A stretch of DNA of 64,000 nt, from contig NC_079881.1 in the NCBI RefSeq assembly GCF_029227915.1, positions 33,021,501 through 33,085,500 on the forward strand, read 5' to 3'. A program made the position numbers and the translations under genes. This DNA comes from Hydractinia symbiolongicarpus (taxonomy: Eukaryota > Cnidaria > Hydrozoa > Anthoathecata > Hydractiniidae). This document shows, piece by piece, positions 38,601 to 52,500 of the stretch (position 1 is its first letter; every line of letters begins with the position of its first letter). The notes under the pieces were generated by a model, which saw only the letters and a list, made by a program, of their open reading frames with translations, had not been told where the DNA came from and made no database searches.

Positions 38601-41600
38601 ATATTGGGAAAAGTTTTCAATTAGCAATCACCACGCCTCGGTTAAACCTCATTGGCTATGGTAATGCCACTGCGCAAAGCTAACCCAACAAGAACGGCAA
38701 CCATCGCGTGCTTCTTTAACGTTGTCGATTGCTTGTGGTTACGGCATTTTGGTCCCCACCTCGCCTTTCCCTTGTGCGACTTAAACAGTTTTCATATGCA
38801 TAGCCGAACTAAGACAAGTGTCCGTTGTCGTCGTGAGAGTAAGGGCCAGTGCCGCAACGAGCGCTTTGTCTCCACCACTGATTCGCCATTTACACCTAGA
38901 ATGCCCACCGTCTGCGGAAGTGACCAGTTGCGTTGAAAAGAGGCGATGCATAATGTGTCCTGCTTTACACGAAAGGGTTCTTCTCCATTCGGAAGCGAGC
39001 AAACAAGAATTTTTGCGCTTTTCTTGCATTCGACGCAGTCTTCGTGAGCTCAGCAGATTTCTATTTTTAGGCATGGTCCCAGTGGGAACCTCCAAATATT
39101 GCAACGCCGGCGATGTTTCACGCCGTCATGCGGGATATTGGGAAAAGTTTTCAATTAGCAATCACCACGCCTCGGTTAAACCTCATTGGCTATGGTAATG
39201 CCACTGCGCAAAGCTAACCCAACAAGAACGGCAACCATCGCGTGCTTCTTTAACGTTGTCGATTGCTTGTGGTTACGGCATTTTGGTCCCCACCTCGCCT
39301 TTCCCTTGTGCGACTTAAACAGTTTTCATATGCATAGCCGAACTAAGACAAGTGTCCGTTGTCGTCGTGAGAGTAAGGGCCAGTGCCGCAACGAGCGCTT
39401 TGTCTCCACCACTGATTCGCCATTTACACCTAGAATGCCCACCGTCTGCGGAAGTGACCAGTTGCGTTGAAAAGAGGCGATGCATAATGTGTCCTGCTTT
39501 ACACGAAAGGGTTCTTCTCCATTCGGAAGCGAGCAAACAAGAATTTTTGCGCTTTTCTTGCATTCGACGCAGTCTTCGTGAGCTCAGCAGATTTCTATTT
39601 TTAGGCATGGTCCCAGTGGGAACCTCCAAATATTGCAACGCCGGCGATGTTTCACGCCGTCATGCGGGATATTGGGAAAAGTTTTCAATTAGCAATCACC
39701 ACGCCTCGGTTAAACCTCATTGGCCATGGTAATGCCACTGCGCAAAGCTAACCCAACAAGAACGGCAACCATCGCGTGCTTCTTTAACGTTGTCGATTGC
39801 TTGTGGTTACGGCATTTTGGTCCCCACCTCGCCTTTCCCTTGTGCCACTTAAACAGTTTTCATATGCATAGCCGAACTAAGACAAGTGTCCGTTGTCGTC
39901 GTGAGAGTAAGGGCCAGTGCCGCAACGAGCGCTTTGTCTCCACCACTGATTCGCCATTTACACCTAGAATGCCCACCGTCTGCGGAAGTGACCAGTTGCG
40001 TTGAAAAGAGGCGATGCATAATGTGTCCTGCTTTACACGAAAGGGTTCTTCTCCATTCGGAAGCGAGCAAACAAGAATTTTTGCGCTTTTCTTGCATTCG
40101 ACGCAGTCTTCGTGAGCTCAGCAGATTTCTATTTTTAGGCATGGTCCCAGTGGGAACCTCCAAATATTGCAACGCCGGCGATGTTTCACGCCGTCATGCG
40201 GGATATTGGGAAAAGTTTTCAATTAGCAATCACCACGCCTCGGTTAAACCTCATTGGCTATGGTAATGCCACTGCGCAAAGCTAACCCAACAAGAACGGC
40301 AACCATCGCGTGCTTCTTTAACGTTGTCGATTGCTTGTGGTTACGGCATTTTGGTCCCCACCTCGCCTTTCCCTTGTGCCACTTAAACAGTTTTCATATG
40401 CATAGCCGAACTAAGACAAGTGTCCGTTGTCGTCGTGAGAGTAAGGGCCAGTGCCGCAACGAGCGCTTTGTCTCCACCACTGATTCGCCATTTACACCTA
40501 GAATGCCCACCGTCTGCGGAAGTGACCAGTTGCGTTGAAAAGAGGCGATGCATAATGTGTCCTGCTTTACACGAAAGGGTTCTTCTCCATTCGGAAGCGA
40601 GCAAACAAGAATTTTTGCGCTTTTCTTGCATTCGACGCAGTCTTCGTGAGCTCAGCAGATTTCTATTTTTAGGCATGGTCCCAGTGGGAACCTCCAAATA
40701 TTGCAACGCCGGCGATGTTTCACGCCGTCATGCGGGATATTGGGAAAAGTTTTCAATTAGCAATCACCACGCCTCGGTTAAACCTCATTGGCTATGGTAA
40801 TGCCACTGCGCAAAGCTAACCCAACAAGAACGGCAACCATCGCGTGCTTCTTTAACGTTGTCGATTGCTTGTGGTTACGGCATTTTGGTCCCCACCTCGC
40901 CTTTCCCTTGTGCGACTTAAACAGTTTTCATATGCATAGCCGAACTAAGACAAGTGTCCGTTGTCGTCGTGAGAGTAAGGGCCAGTGCCGCAACGAGCGC
41001 TTTGTCTCCACCACTGATTCGCCATTTACACCTAGAATGCCCACCGTCTGCGGAAGTGACCAGTTGCGTTGAAAAGAGGCGATGCATAATGTGTCCTGCT
41101 TTACACGAAAGGGTTCTTCTCCATTCGGAAGCGAGCAAACAAGAATTTTTGCGCTTTTCTTGCATTCGACGCAGTCTTCGTGAGCTCAGCAGATTTCTAT
41201 TTTTAGGCATGGTCCCAGTGGGAACCTCCAAATATTGCAACGCCGGCGATGTTTCACGCCGTCATGCGGGATATTGGGAAAAGTTTTCAATTAGCAATCA
41301 CCACGCCTCGGTTAAACCTCATTGGCTATGGTAATGCCACTGCGCAAAGCTAACCCAACAAGAACGGCAACCATCGCGTGCTTCTTTAACGTTGTCGATT
41401 GCTTGTGGTTACGGCATTTTGGTCCCCACCTCGCCTTTCCCTTGTGCGACTTAAACAGTTTTCATATGCATAGCCGAACTAAGACAAGTGTCCGTTCTCG
41501 TCGTGAGAGTAAGGGCCAGTGCCGCAACGAGCGCTTTGTCTCCACCACTGATTCGCCATTTACACCTAGAATGCCCACCGTCTGCGGAAGTGACCAGTTG

Positions 41601-44600
41601 CGTTGAAAAGAGGCGATGCATAATGTGTCCTGCTTTACACGAAAGGGTTCTTCTCCATTCGGAAGCGAGCAAACAAGAATTTTTGCGCTTTTCTTGCATT
41701 CGACGCAGTCTTCGTGAGCTCAGCAGATTTCTATTTTTAGGCATGGTCCCAGTGGGAACCTCCAAATATTGCAACGCCGGCGATGTTTCACGCCGTCATG
41801 CGGGATATTGGGAAAAGTTTTCAATTAGCAATCACCACGCCTCGGTTAAACCTCATTGGCTATGGTAATGCCACTGCGCAAAGCTAACCCAACAAGAACG
41901 GCAACCATCGCGTGCTTCTTTAACGTTGTCGATTGCTTGTGGTTACGGCATTTTGGTCCCCACCTCGCCTTTCCCTTGTGCGACTTAAACAGTTTTCATA
42001 TGCATAGCCGAACTAAGACAAGTGTCCGTTGTCGTCGTGAGAGTAAGGGCCAGTGCCGCAACGAGCGCTTTGTCTCCACCACTGATTCGCCATTTACACC
42101 TAGAATGCCCACCGTCTGCGGAAGTGACCAGTTGTGTTGAAAAGAGGCGATGCATAATGTGTCCTGCTTTACACGAAAGGGTTCTTCTCCATTCGGAAGC
42201 GAGCAAACAAGAATTTTTGCGCTTTTCTTGCATTCGACGCAGTCTTCGTGAGCTCAGCAGATTTCTATTTTTAGGCATGGTCCCAGTGGGAACCTCCAAA
42301 TATTGCAACGCCGGCGATGTTTCACGCCGTCATGCGGGATATTGGGAAAAGTTTTCAATTAGCAATCACCACGCCTCGGTTAAACCTCATTGGCTATGGT
42401 AATGCCACTGCGCAAAGCTAACCCAACAAGAACGGCAACCATCGCGTGCTTCTTTAACGTTGTCGATTGCTTGTGGTTACGGCATTTTGGTCCCCACCTC
42501 GCCTTTCCCTTGTGCGACTTAAACAGTTTTCATATGCATAGCCGAACTAAGACAAGTGTCCGTTGTCGTCGTGAGAGTAAGGGCCAGTGCCGCAACGAGC
42601 GCTTTGTCTCCACCACTGATTCGCCATTTACACCTAGAATGCCCACCGTCTGCGGAAGTGACCAGTTGCGTTGAAAAGAGGCGATGCATAATGTGTCCTG
42701 CTTTACACGAAAGGGTTCTTCTCCATTCGGAAGCGAGCAAACAAGAATTTTTGCGCTTTTCTTGCATTCGACGCAGTCTTCGTGAGCTCAGCAGATTTCT
42801 ATTTTTAGGCATGGTCCCAGTGGGAACCTCCAAATATTGCAACGCCGGCGATGTTTCACGCCGTCATGCGGGATATTGGGAAAAGTTTTCAATTAGCAAT
42901 CACCACGCCTCGGTTAAACCTCATTGGCTATGGTAATGCCACTGCGCAAAGCTAACCCAACAAGAACGGCAACCATCGCGTGCTTCTTTAACGTTGTCGA
43001 TTGCTTGTGGTTACGGCATTTTGGTCCCCACCTCGCCTTTCCCTTGTGCCACTTAAACAGTTTTCATATTCATAGCCGAACTAAGACAAGTGTCCGTTGT
43101 CGTCGTGAGAGTAAGGGCCAGTGCCGCAACGAGCGCTTTGTCTCCACCACTGATTCGCCATTTACACCTAGAATGCCCACCGTCTGCGGAAGTGACCAGT
43201 TGCGTTGAAAAGAGGCGATGCATAATGTGTCCTGCTTTACACGAAAGGGTTCTTCTCCATTCGGAAGCGAGCAAACAAGAATTTTTGCGCTTTTCTTGCA
43301 TTCGACGCAGTCTTCGTGAGCTCAGCAGATTTCTATTTTTAGGCATGGTCCCAGTGGGAACCTCCAAATATTGCAACGCCGGCGATGTTTCACGCCGTCA
43401 TGCAGGACATTGGGAAAAGTTTTCAATTAGCAATCACCACGCCTCGGTTAAACCTCATTGGCTATGGTAATGCCACTGCGCAAAGCTAACCCAACAAGAA
43501 CGGCAACCATCGCGTGCTTCTTTAACGTTGTCGATTGCTTGTGGTTACGGCATTTTGGTCCCCACCTCGCCTTTCCCTTGTGCGACTTAAACAGTTTTCA
43601 TATGCATAGCCGAACTAAGACAAGTGTCCGTTGTCGTCGTGAGAGTAAGGGCCAGTGCCGCAACGAGCGCTTTGTCTCCACCACTGATTCGCCATTTACA
43701 CCTAGAATGCCCACCGTCTGCGGAAGTGACCAGTTGCGTTGAAAAGAGGCGATGCATAATGTGTCCTGCTTTACACGAAAGGGTTCTTCTCCATTCGGAA
43801 GCGAGCAAACAAGAATTTTTGCGCTTTTCTTGCATTCGACGCAGTCTGCGTGAGCTCAGCAGATTTCTATTTTTAGGCATGGTCCCAGTGGGAACCTCCA
43901 AATATTGCAACGCCGGCGATGTTTCACGCCGTCATGCGGGATATTGGGAAAAGTTTTCAATTAGCAATCACCACGCCTCGGTTAAACCTCATTGGCTATG
44001 GTAATGCCACTGCGCAAAGCTAACCCAACAAGAACGGCAACCATCGCGTGCTTCTTTAACGTTGTCGATTGCTTGTGGTTACGGCATTTTGGTCCCCACC
44101 TCGCCTTTCCCTTGTGCCACTTAAACAGTTTTCATATTCATAGCCGAACTAAGACAAGTGTCCGTTGTCGTCGTGAGAGTAAGGGCCAGTGCCGCAACGA
44201 GCGCTTTGTCTCCACCACTGATTCGCCATTTACACCTAGAATGCCCACCGTCTGCGGAAGTGACCAGTTGCGTTGAAAAGAGGCGATGCATAATGTGTCC
44301 TGCTTTACACGAAAGGGTTCTTCTCCATTCGGAAGCGAGCAAACAAGAATTTTTGCGCTTTTCTTGCATTCGACGCAGTCTTCGTGAGCTCAGCAGATTT
44401 CTATTTTTAGGCATGGTCCCAGTGGGAACCTCCAAATATTGCAACGCCGGCGATGTTTCACGCCGTCATGCGGGATATTGGGAAAAGTTTTCAATTAGCA
44501 ATCACCACGCCTCGGTTAAACCTCATTGGCTATGGTAATGCCACTGCGCAAAGCTAACCCAACAAGAACGGCAACCATCGCGTGCTTCTTTAACGTTGTC

Positions 44601-46157
44601 GATTGCTTGTGGTTACGGCATTTTGGTCCCCACCTCGCCTTTCCCTTGTGCCACTTAAACAGTTTTCATATGCATAGCCGAACTAAGACAAGTGTCCGTT
44701 GTCGTCGTGAGAGTAAGGGCCAGTGCCGCAACGAGCGCTTTGTCTCCACCACTGATTCGCCATTTACACCTAGAATGCCCACCGTCTGCGAAAGTGACCA
44801 GTTGCGCTGAAAAGAGGCGATGCATAATGTGTCCTGCTTTACACGAAAGGGTTCTTCTCCATTCGGAAGCGAGCAAACAAGAATTTTTGCGCTTTTCTTG
44901 CATTCGACGCAGTCTTCGTGAGCTCAGCAGATTTCTATTTTTAGGCATGGTCCCAGTGGGAACCTCCAAATATTGCAACGCCGGCGATGTTTCACGCCGT
45001 CATGCGGGATATTGGGAAAAGTTTTCAATTAGCAATCACCACGCCTCGGTTAAACCTCATTGGCTATGGTAATGCCACTGCGCAAAGCTAACCCAACAAG
45101 AACGGCAACCATCGCGTGCTTCTTTAACGTTGTCGATTGCTTGTGGTTACGGCATTTTGGTCCCCACCTCGCCTTTCCCTTGTGCCACTTAAACAGTTTT
45201 CATATGCATAGCCGAACTAAGACAAGTGTCCGTTGTCGTCGTGAGAGTAAGGGCCAGTGCTGCAACGAGCGCTTTGTCTCCACCACTGATTCGCCATTTA
45301 CACCTAGAATGCCCACCGTCTGCGGAAGTGACCAGTTGCGTTGAAAAGAGGCGATGCATAATGTGTCCTGCTTTACACGAAAGGGTTCTTCTCCATTCGG
45401 AAGCGAGCAAACAAGAATTTTTGCGCTTTTCTTGCATTCGACGCAGTCTTCGTGAGCTCAGCAGATTTCTATTTTTAGGCATGGTCCCAGTGGGAACCTC
45501 CAAATATTGCAACGCCGGCGATGTTTCACGCCGTCATGCGGGATATTGGGAAAAGTTTTCAATTAGCAATCACCACGCCTCGGTTAAACCTCATTGGCTA
45601 TGGTAATGCCACTGCGCAAAGCTAACCCAACAAGAACGGCAACCATCGCGTGCTTCTTTAACGTTGTCGATTGCTTGTGGTTACGGCATTTTGGTCCCCA
45701 CCTCGCCTTTCCCTTGTGCCACTTAAACAGTTTTCATATGCATAGCCGAACTAAGACAAGTGTCCGTTGTCGTCGCGAGAGTAAGGGCCAGTGCCGCAAC
45801 GAGCGCTTTGTCTCCACCACTGATTCGCCATTTACACCTAGAATGCCCACCGTCTGCGGAAGTGACCAGTTGCGTTGAAAAGAGGCGATGCATAATGTGT
45901 CCTGCTTTACACGAAAGGGTTCTTCTCCATTCGGAAGCGAGCAAACAAGAATTTTTGCGCTTTTCTTGCATTCGACGCAGTCTTCGTGAGCTCAGCAGAT
46001 TTCTATTTTTAGGCATGGTCCCAGTGGGAACCTCCAAATATTGCAACGCCGGCGATGTTTCACGCCGTCATGCGGGATATTGGGAAAAGTTTTCAATTAG
46101 CAATCACCACGCCTCGGTTAAACCTCATTGGCTATGGTAATGCCACTGCGCAAAGCT
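32667..46157 (-). ncRNA. U4 snRNA gene cluster, copies 62-87
   Basis: Twenty-six complete U4 genes, 5' ends at 32807 + 534k for k = 0 to 25. Changes noted: A139G (32807, still a G-U pair), C74T with A40C (33341), C110T with G34A (33875), C110T (34943), T38A with A65G (35477), C8G (36011, in U4/U6 stem II), A25G (36545, 37613 and 39749), A80G with nt 84 changed (43487). The run from about 40 to 43 kb is nearly invariant in the gene. Confidence 0.94.
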
Positions 46158-46550
46158 AACCCAACAAGAACGGCAACCATCGCGTGCTTCTTTAACGTTG
46201 TCGATTGCTTGTGGTTACGGCATTTTGGTCCCCACCTCGCCTTTCCCTTGTGCCACTTAAACAGTTTTCATATGCATAGCCGAACTAAGACAAGTGTCCG
46301 TTGTCGTCGTGAGAGTAAGGGCCAGTGCCGCAACGAGCGCTTTGTCTCCACCACTGATTCGCCATTTACACCTAGAATGCCCACCGTCTGCGGAAGTGAC
46401 CAGTTGCGTTGAAAAGAGGCGATGCATAATGTGTCCTGCTTTACACGAAAGGGTTCTTCTCCATTCGGAAGCGAGCAAACAAGAATTTTTGCGCTTTTCT
46501 TGCATTCGACGCAGTCTTCGTGAGCTCAGCAGATTTCTATTTTTAGGCAT

Positions 46551-49500
46551 GGTCCCAGTGGGAACCTCCAAATATTGCAACGCCGGCGATGTTCACGCCG
46601 TCATGCGGGATATTGGGAAAAGTTTTCAATTAGCAATCACCACGCCTCGGTTAAACCTCATTGGCTATGGTAATGCCACTGCGCAAAGCTAACCCAACAA
46701 GAACGGCAACCATCGCGTGCTTCTTTAACGTTGTCGATTGCTTGTGGTTACGGCATTTTGGTCCCCACCTCGCCTTTCCCTTGTGCCACTTAAACAGTTT
46801 TCATATGCATAGCCGAACTAAGACAAGTGTCCGTTGTCGTCGTGAGAGTAAGGGCCAGTGCCGCAACGAGCGCTTTGTCTCCACCACTGATTCGCCATTT
46901 ACACCTAGAATGCCCACCGTCTGCGGAAGTGACCAGTTGCGTTGAAAAGAGGCGATGCATAATGTGTCCTGCTTTACACTAAAGGGTTCTTCTCCATTCG
47001 GAAGCGAGCAAACAAGAATTTTTGCGCTTTTCTTGCATTCGACGCAGTCTTCGTGAGCTCAGCAGATTTCTATTTTTAGGCATGGTCCCAGTGGGAACCT
47101 CCAAATATTGCAACGCCGGCGATGTTTCACGCCGTCATGCGGGATATTGGGAAAAGTTTTCAATTAGCAATCACCACGCCTCGGTTAAACCTCATTGGCT
47201 ATGGTAATGCCACTGCGCAAAGCTAACCCAACAAGAACGGCAACCATCGCGTGCTTCTTTAACGTTGTCGATTGCTTGTGGTAACGGCATTTTGGTCCCC
47301 ACCTCGCCTTTCCCTTGTGCCACTTAAACAGTTTTCATATGCATAGCCGAACTAAGACAAGTGTCCGTTGTCGTCGTGAGAGTAAGGGCCAGTGCCGCAA
47401 CGAGCGCTTTGTCTCCACCACTGATTCGCCATTTACACCTAGAATGCCCACCGTCTGCGGAAGTGACCAGTTGCGTTGAAAAGAGGCGATGCATAATGTG
47501 TCCTGCTTTACACGAAAGGGTTCTTCTCCATTTGGAAGCGAGCAAACAAGAATTTTTGCGCTTTTCTTGCATTCGACGCAGTCTTCGTGAGCTCAGCAGA
47601 TTTCTATTTTTAGGCATGGTCCCAGTGGGAACCTCCAAATATTGCAACGCCGGCGATGTTTCACGCCGTCATGCGGGATATTGGGAAAAGTTTTCAATTA
47701 GCAATCACCACGCCTTGGTTAAACCTCATTGGCTATGGTAATGCCACTGCGCAAAGCTAACCCAACAAGAACGGCAACCATCGCGTGCTTCTTTAACGTT
47801 GTCGATTGCTTGTGGTTACGGCATTTTGGTCCCCACCTCGCCTTTCCCTTGTGCCACTTAAACAGTTTTCATATGCATAGCCGAACTAAGACAAGTGTCC
47901 GTTGTCGTCGTGAGAGTAAGGGCCAGTGCCGCAACGAGCGCTTTGTCTCCACCACTGATTCGCCATTTACACCTAGAATGCCCACCGTCTGCGGAAGTGA
48001 CCAGTTGCGTTGAAAAGAGGCGATGCATAATGTGTCCTGCTTTACACAAAAGGGTTCTTCTCCATTTGGAAGCGAGCAAACAAGAATTTTTGCGCTTTTC
48101 TTGCATTCGACGCAGTCTTCGTGAGCTCAGCAGATTTCTATTTTTAGGCATGGTCCCAGTGGGAACCTCCAAATATTGCAACGCCGGCGATGTTTCACGC
48201 CGTCATGCGGGATATTGGGAAAAGTTTTCAATTAGCAATCACCACGCCTCGGTTAAACCTCATTGGCTATGGTAATGCCACTGCGCAAAGCTAACCCAAC
48301 AAGAACGGCAACCATCGCGTGCTTCTTTAACGTTGTCGATTGCTTGTGGTTACGGCATTTTGGTCCCCACCTCGCCTTTCCCTTGTGCGACTTAAACAGT
48401 TTTCATATGCATAGCCGAACTAAGACAAGTGTCCGTTGTCGTCGTGAGAGTAAGGGCCAGTGCCGCAACGAGCGCTTTGTCTCCACCACTGATTCGCCAT
48501 TTACACCTAGAATGCCCACCGTCTGCGGAAGTGACCAGTTGCGTTGAAAAGAGGCGATGCATAATGTGTCCTGCTTTACACGAAAGGGTTCTTCTCCATT
48601 CGGAAGCGAGCAAACAAGAATTTTTGCGCTTTTCTTGCATTCGACGCAGTCTTCGTGAGCTCAGCAGATTTCTATTTTTAGGCATGGTCCCAGTGGGAAC
48701 CTCCAAATATTGCAACGCCGGCGATGTTTCACGCCGTCATGCGGGATATTGGGAAAAGTTTTCAATTAGCAATCACCACGCCTCGGTTAAACCTCATTGG
48801 CTATGGTAATGCCACTGCGCAAAGCTAACCCAACAAGAACGGCAACCATCGCGTGCTTCTTTAACGTTGTCGATTGCTTGTGGTTACGGCATTTTGGTCC
48901 CCACCTCGCCTTTCCCTTGTGCGACTTAAACAGTTTTCATATGCATAGCCGAACTAAGACAAGTGTCCGTTGTCGTCGTGAGAGTAAGGGCCAGTGCCGC
49001 AACGAGCGCTTTGTCTCCACCACTGATTCGCCATTTACACCTAGAATGCCCACCGTCTGCGGAAGTGACCAGTTGCGTTGAAAAGAGGCGATGCATAATG
49101 TGTCCTGCTTTACACGAAAGGGTTCTTCTCCATTCGGAAGCGAGCAAACAAGAATTTTTGCGCTTTTCTTGCATTCGACGCAGTCTTCGTGAGCTCAGCA
49201 GATTTCTATTTTTAGGCATGGTCCCAGTGGGAACCTCCAAATATTGCAACGCCGGCGATGTTTCACGCCGTCATGCGGGATATTGGGAAAAGTTTTCAAT
49301 TAGCAATCACCACGCCTCGGTTAAACCTCATTGGCTATGGTAATGCCACTGCGCAAAGCTAACCCAACAAGAACGGCAACCATCGCGTGCTTCTTTAACG
49401 TTGTCGATTGCTTGTGGTTACGGCATTTTGGTCCCCACCTCGCCTTTCCCTTGTGCCACTTAAACAGTTTTCATATGCATAGCCGAACTAAGACAAGTGT

Positions 49501-52500
49501 CCGTTGTCGTCGTGAGAGTAAGGGCCAGTGCCGCAACGAGCGCTTTGTCTCCACCACTGATTCGCCATTTACACCTAGAATGCCCACCGTCTGCGGAAGT
49601 GACCAGTTGCGTTGAAAAGAGGCGATGCATAATGTGTCCTGCTTTACACGAAAGGGTTCTTCTCCATTCGGAAGCGAGCAAACAAGAATTTTTGCGCTTT
49701 TCTTGCATTCGACGCAGTCTTCGTGAGCTCAGCAGATTTCTATTTTTAGGCATGGTCCCAGTGGGAACCTCCAAATATTGCAACGCCGGCGATGTTTCAC
49801 GCCGTCATGCGGGATATTGGGAAAAGTTTTCAATTAGCAATCACCACGCCTCGGTTAAACCTCATTGGCTATGGTAATGCCACTGCGCAAAGCTAACCCA
49901 ACAAGAACGGCAACCATCGCATGCTTCTTTAACGTTGTCGATTGCTTGTGGTTACGGCATTTTGGTCCCCACCTCGCCTTTCCCTTGTGCCACTTAAACA
50001 GTTTTCATATGAATAGCCGAACTAAAACAAGTGTCCGTTGTCGTCGTGAGAGTAAGGGCCAGTGCCGCAACGAGCGCTTTGTCTCCAAAACTGATTCGCC
50101 ATTTACACCTAGAATGCCCACCGTCTGCGGAAGTGACCAGTTGCGTTGAAAAGAGGCGATGCATAATGTGTCCTGCTTTACACGAAAGGGTTCTTCTCCA
50201 TTTGGAAGCGAGCAAACAAGAATTTTTGCGCTTTTCTTGCATTCGACGCAGTCTTCGTGAGCTCAGCAGATTTCTATTTTTAGGCATGGTCCCAGTGGGA
50301 ACCTCCAAATATTGCAACGCCGGCGATGTTTCACGCCGTCATGCGAGATATTGGGAAAAGTTTTCAATTAGCAATCACCACGCCTCGGTTAAACCTCATT
50401 GGCTATGGTAATGCCACTGCGCAAAGCTAACCCAACAAGAACGGCAACCATCGCGTGCTTCTTTAACGTTGTCGATTGCTTGTGGTTACGGCATTTTGGT
50501 CCCCACCTCGCCTTTCCCTTGTGCCACTTAAACAGTTTTCATATGCATAGCCGAACTAAGACAAGTGTCCGTTGTCGTCGTGAGAGTAAGGGCCAGTGCC
50601 GCAACGAGCGCTTTGTCTCCACCACTGATTCGCCATTTACACCTAGAATGCCCACCGTCTGCGGAAGTGACCAGTTGCGTTGAAAAGAGGCGATGCATAA
50701 TGTGTCCTGCTTTACACGAAAGGGTTCTTCTCCATTCGGAAGCGAGCAAACAAGAATTTTTGCGCTTTTCTTGCATTCGACGCAGTCTTCGTGAGCTCAG
50801 CAGATTTCTATTTTTAGGCATGGTCCCAGTGGGAACCTCCAAATATTGCAACGCCGGCGATGTTTCACGCCGTCATGCGGGATATTGGGAAAAGTTTTCA
50901 ATTAGCAATCACCACGCCTCGGTTAAACCTCATTGGCTATGGTAATGCCACTGCGCAAAGCTAACCCAACAAGAACGGCAACCATCGCGTGCTTCTTTAA
51001 CGTTGTCGATTGCTTGTGGTTACGGCATTTTGGTCCCCACCTCGCCTTTCCCTTGTGCCACTTAAACAGTTTTCATATGCATAGCCGAACTAAGACAAGT
51101 GTCCGTTGTCGTCGTGAGAGTAAGGGCCAGTGCCGCAACGAGCGCTTTGTCTCCACCACTGATTCGCCATTTACACCTAGAATGCCCACCGTCTGCGGAA
51201 GTGACCAGTTGCGTTGAAAAGAGGCGATGCATAATGTGTCCTGCTTTACACGAAAGGGTTCTTCTCCATTCGGAAGCGAGCAAACAAGAATTTTTGCGCT
51301 TTTCTTGCATTCGACGCAGTCTTCGTGAGCTCAGCAGATTTCTATTTTTAGGCATGGTCCCAGTGGGAACCTCCAAATATTGCAACGCCGGCGATGTTTC
51401 ACGCCGTCATGCGGGATATTGGGAAAAGTTTTCAATTAGCAATCACCACGCCTCGGTTAAACCTCATTGGCTATGGTAATGCCACTGCGCAAAGCTAACC
51501 CAACAAGAACGGCAACCATCGCGTGCTTCTTTAACGTTGTCGATTGCTTGTGGTTACGGGATTTTGGTCCCCACCTCGCCTTTCCCTTGTGCCACTTAAA
51601 CAGTTTTCATATGCATAGCGGAACTAAGACAAGTGTCCGTTGTCGTCGTGAGAGTAAGGGCCAGTGCCGCAACGAGCGCTTTGTCTCCACCACTGATTCG
51701 CCATTTACACCTAGAATGCCCACCGTCTGCGGAAGTGACCAGTTGCGTTGAAAAGAGGCGATGCATAATGTGTCCTGCTTTACACGAAAGGGTTCTTCTC
51801 CATTCGGAAGCGAGCAAACAAGAATTTTTGCGCTTTTCTTGCATTCGACGCAGTCTTCGTGAGCTCAGCAGATTTCTATTTTTAGGCATGGTCCCAGTGG
51901 GAACCTCCAATTATTGCAACGCCGGCGATGTTTCACGCCGTCATGCGGGATATTGGGAAAAGTTTTCAATTAGCTATCACCACGCCTCGGTTAAACCTCA
52001 TTGGCTATGGTAATGCCACTGCGCAAAGCTAACCCAACAAGAACGGCAACCATCGCGTGCTTCTTTAACGTTGTCGATTGCTTGTGGTTACGGCATTTTG
52101 GTCCCCACCTCGCCTTTCCCTTGTGCGACTTAAACAGTTTTCATATGCATAGCCGAACTAAGACAAGTGTCCGTTGTCGTCGTGAGAGTAAGGGCCAGTG
52201 CCGCAACGAGCGCTTTGTCCCCACCACTGATTCGCCATTTACACCTAGAATGCCCACCGTCTGCGGAAGTGACCAGTTGCGTTGAAAAGAGGCGATGCAT
52301 AATGTGTCCTGCTTTACACGAAAGGGTTCTTCTCCATTCGGAAGCGAGCAAACAAGAATTTTTGCGCTTTTCTTGCATTCGACGCAGTCTTCGTGAGCTC
52401 AGCAGATTTCTATTTTTAGGCATGGTCCCAGTGGGAACCTCCAAATATTGCAACGCCGGCGATGTTTCACGCCGTCATGCGGGATATTGGGAAAAGTTTT

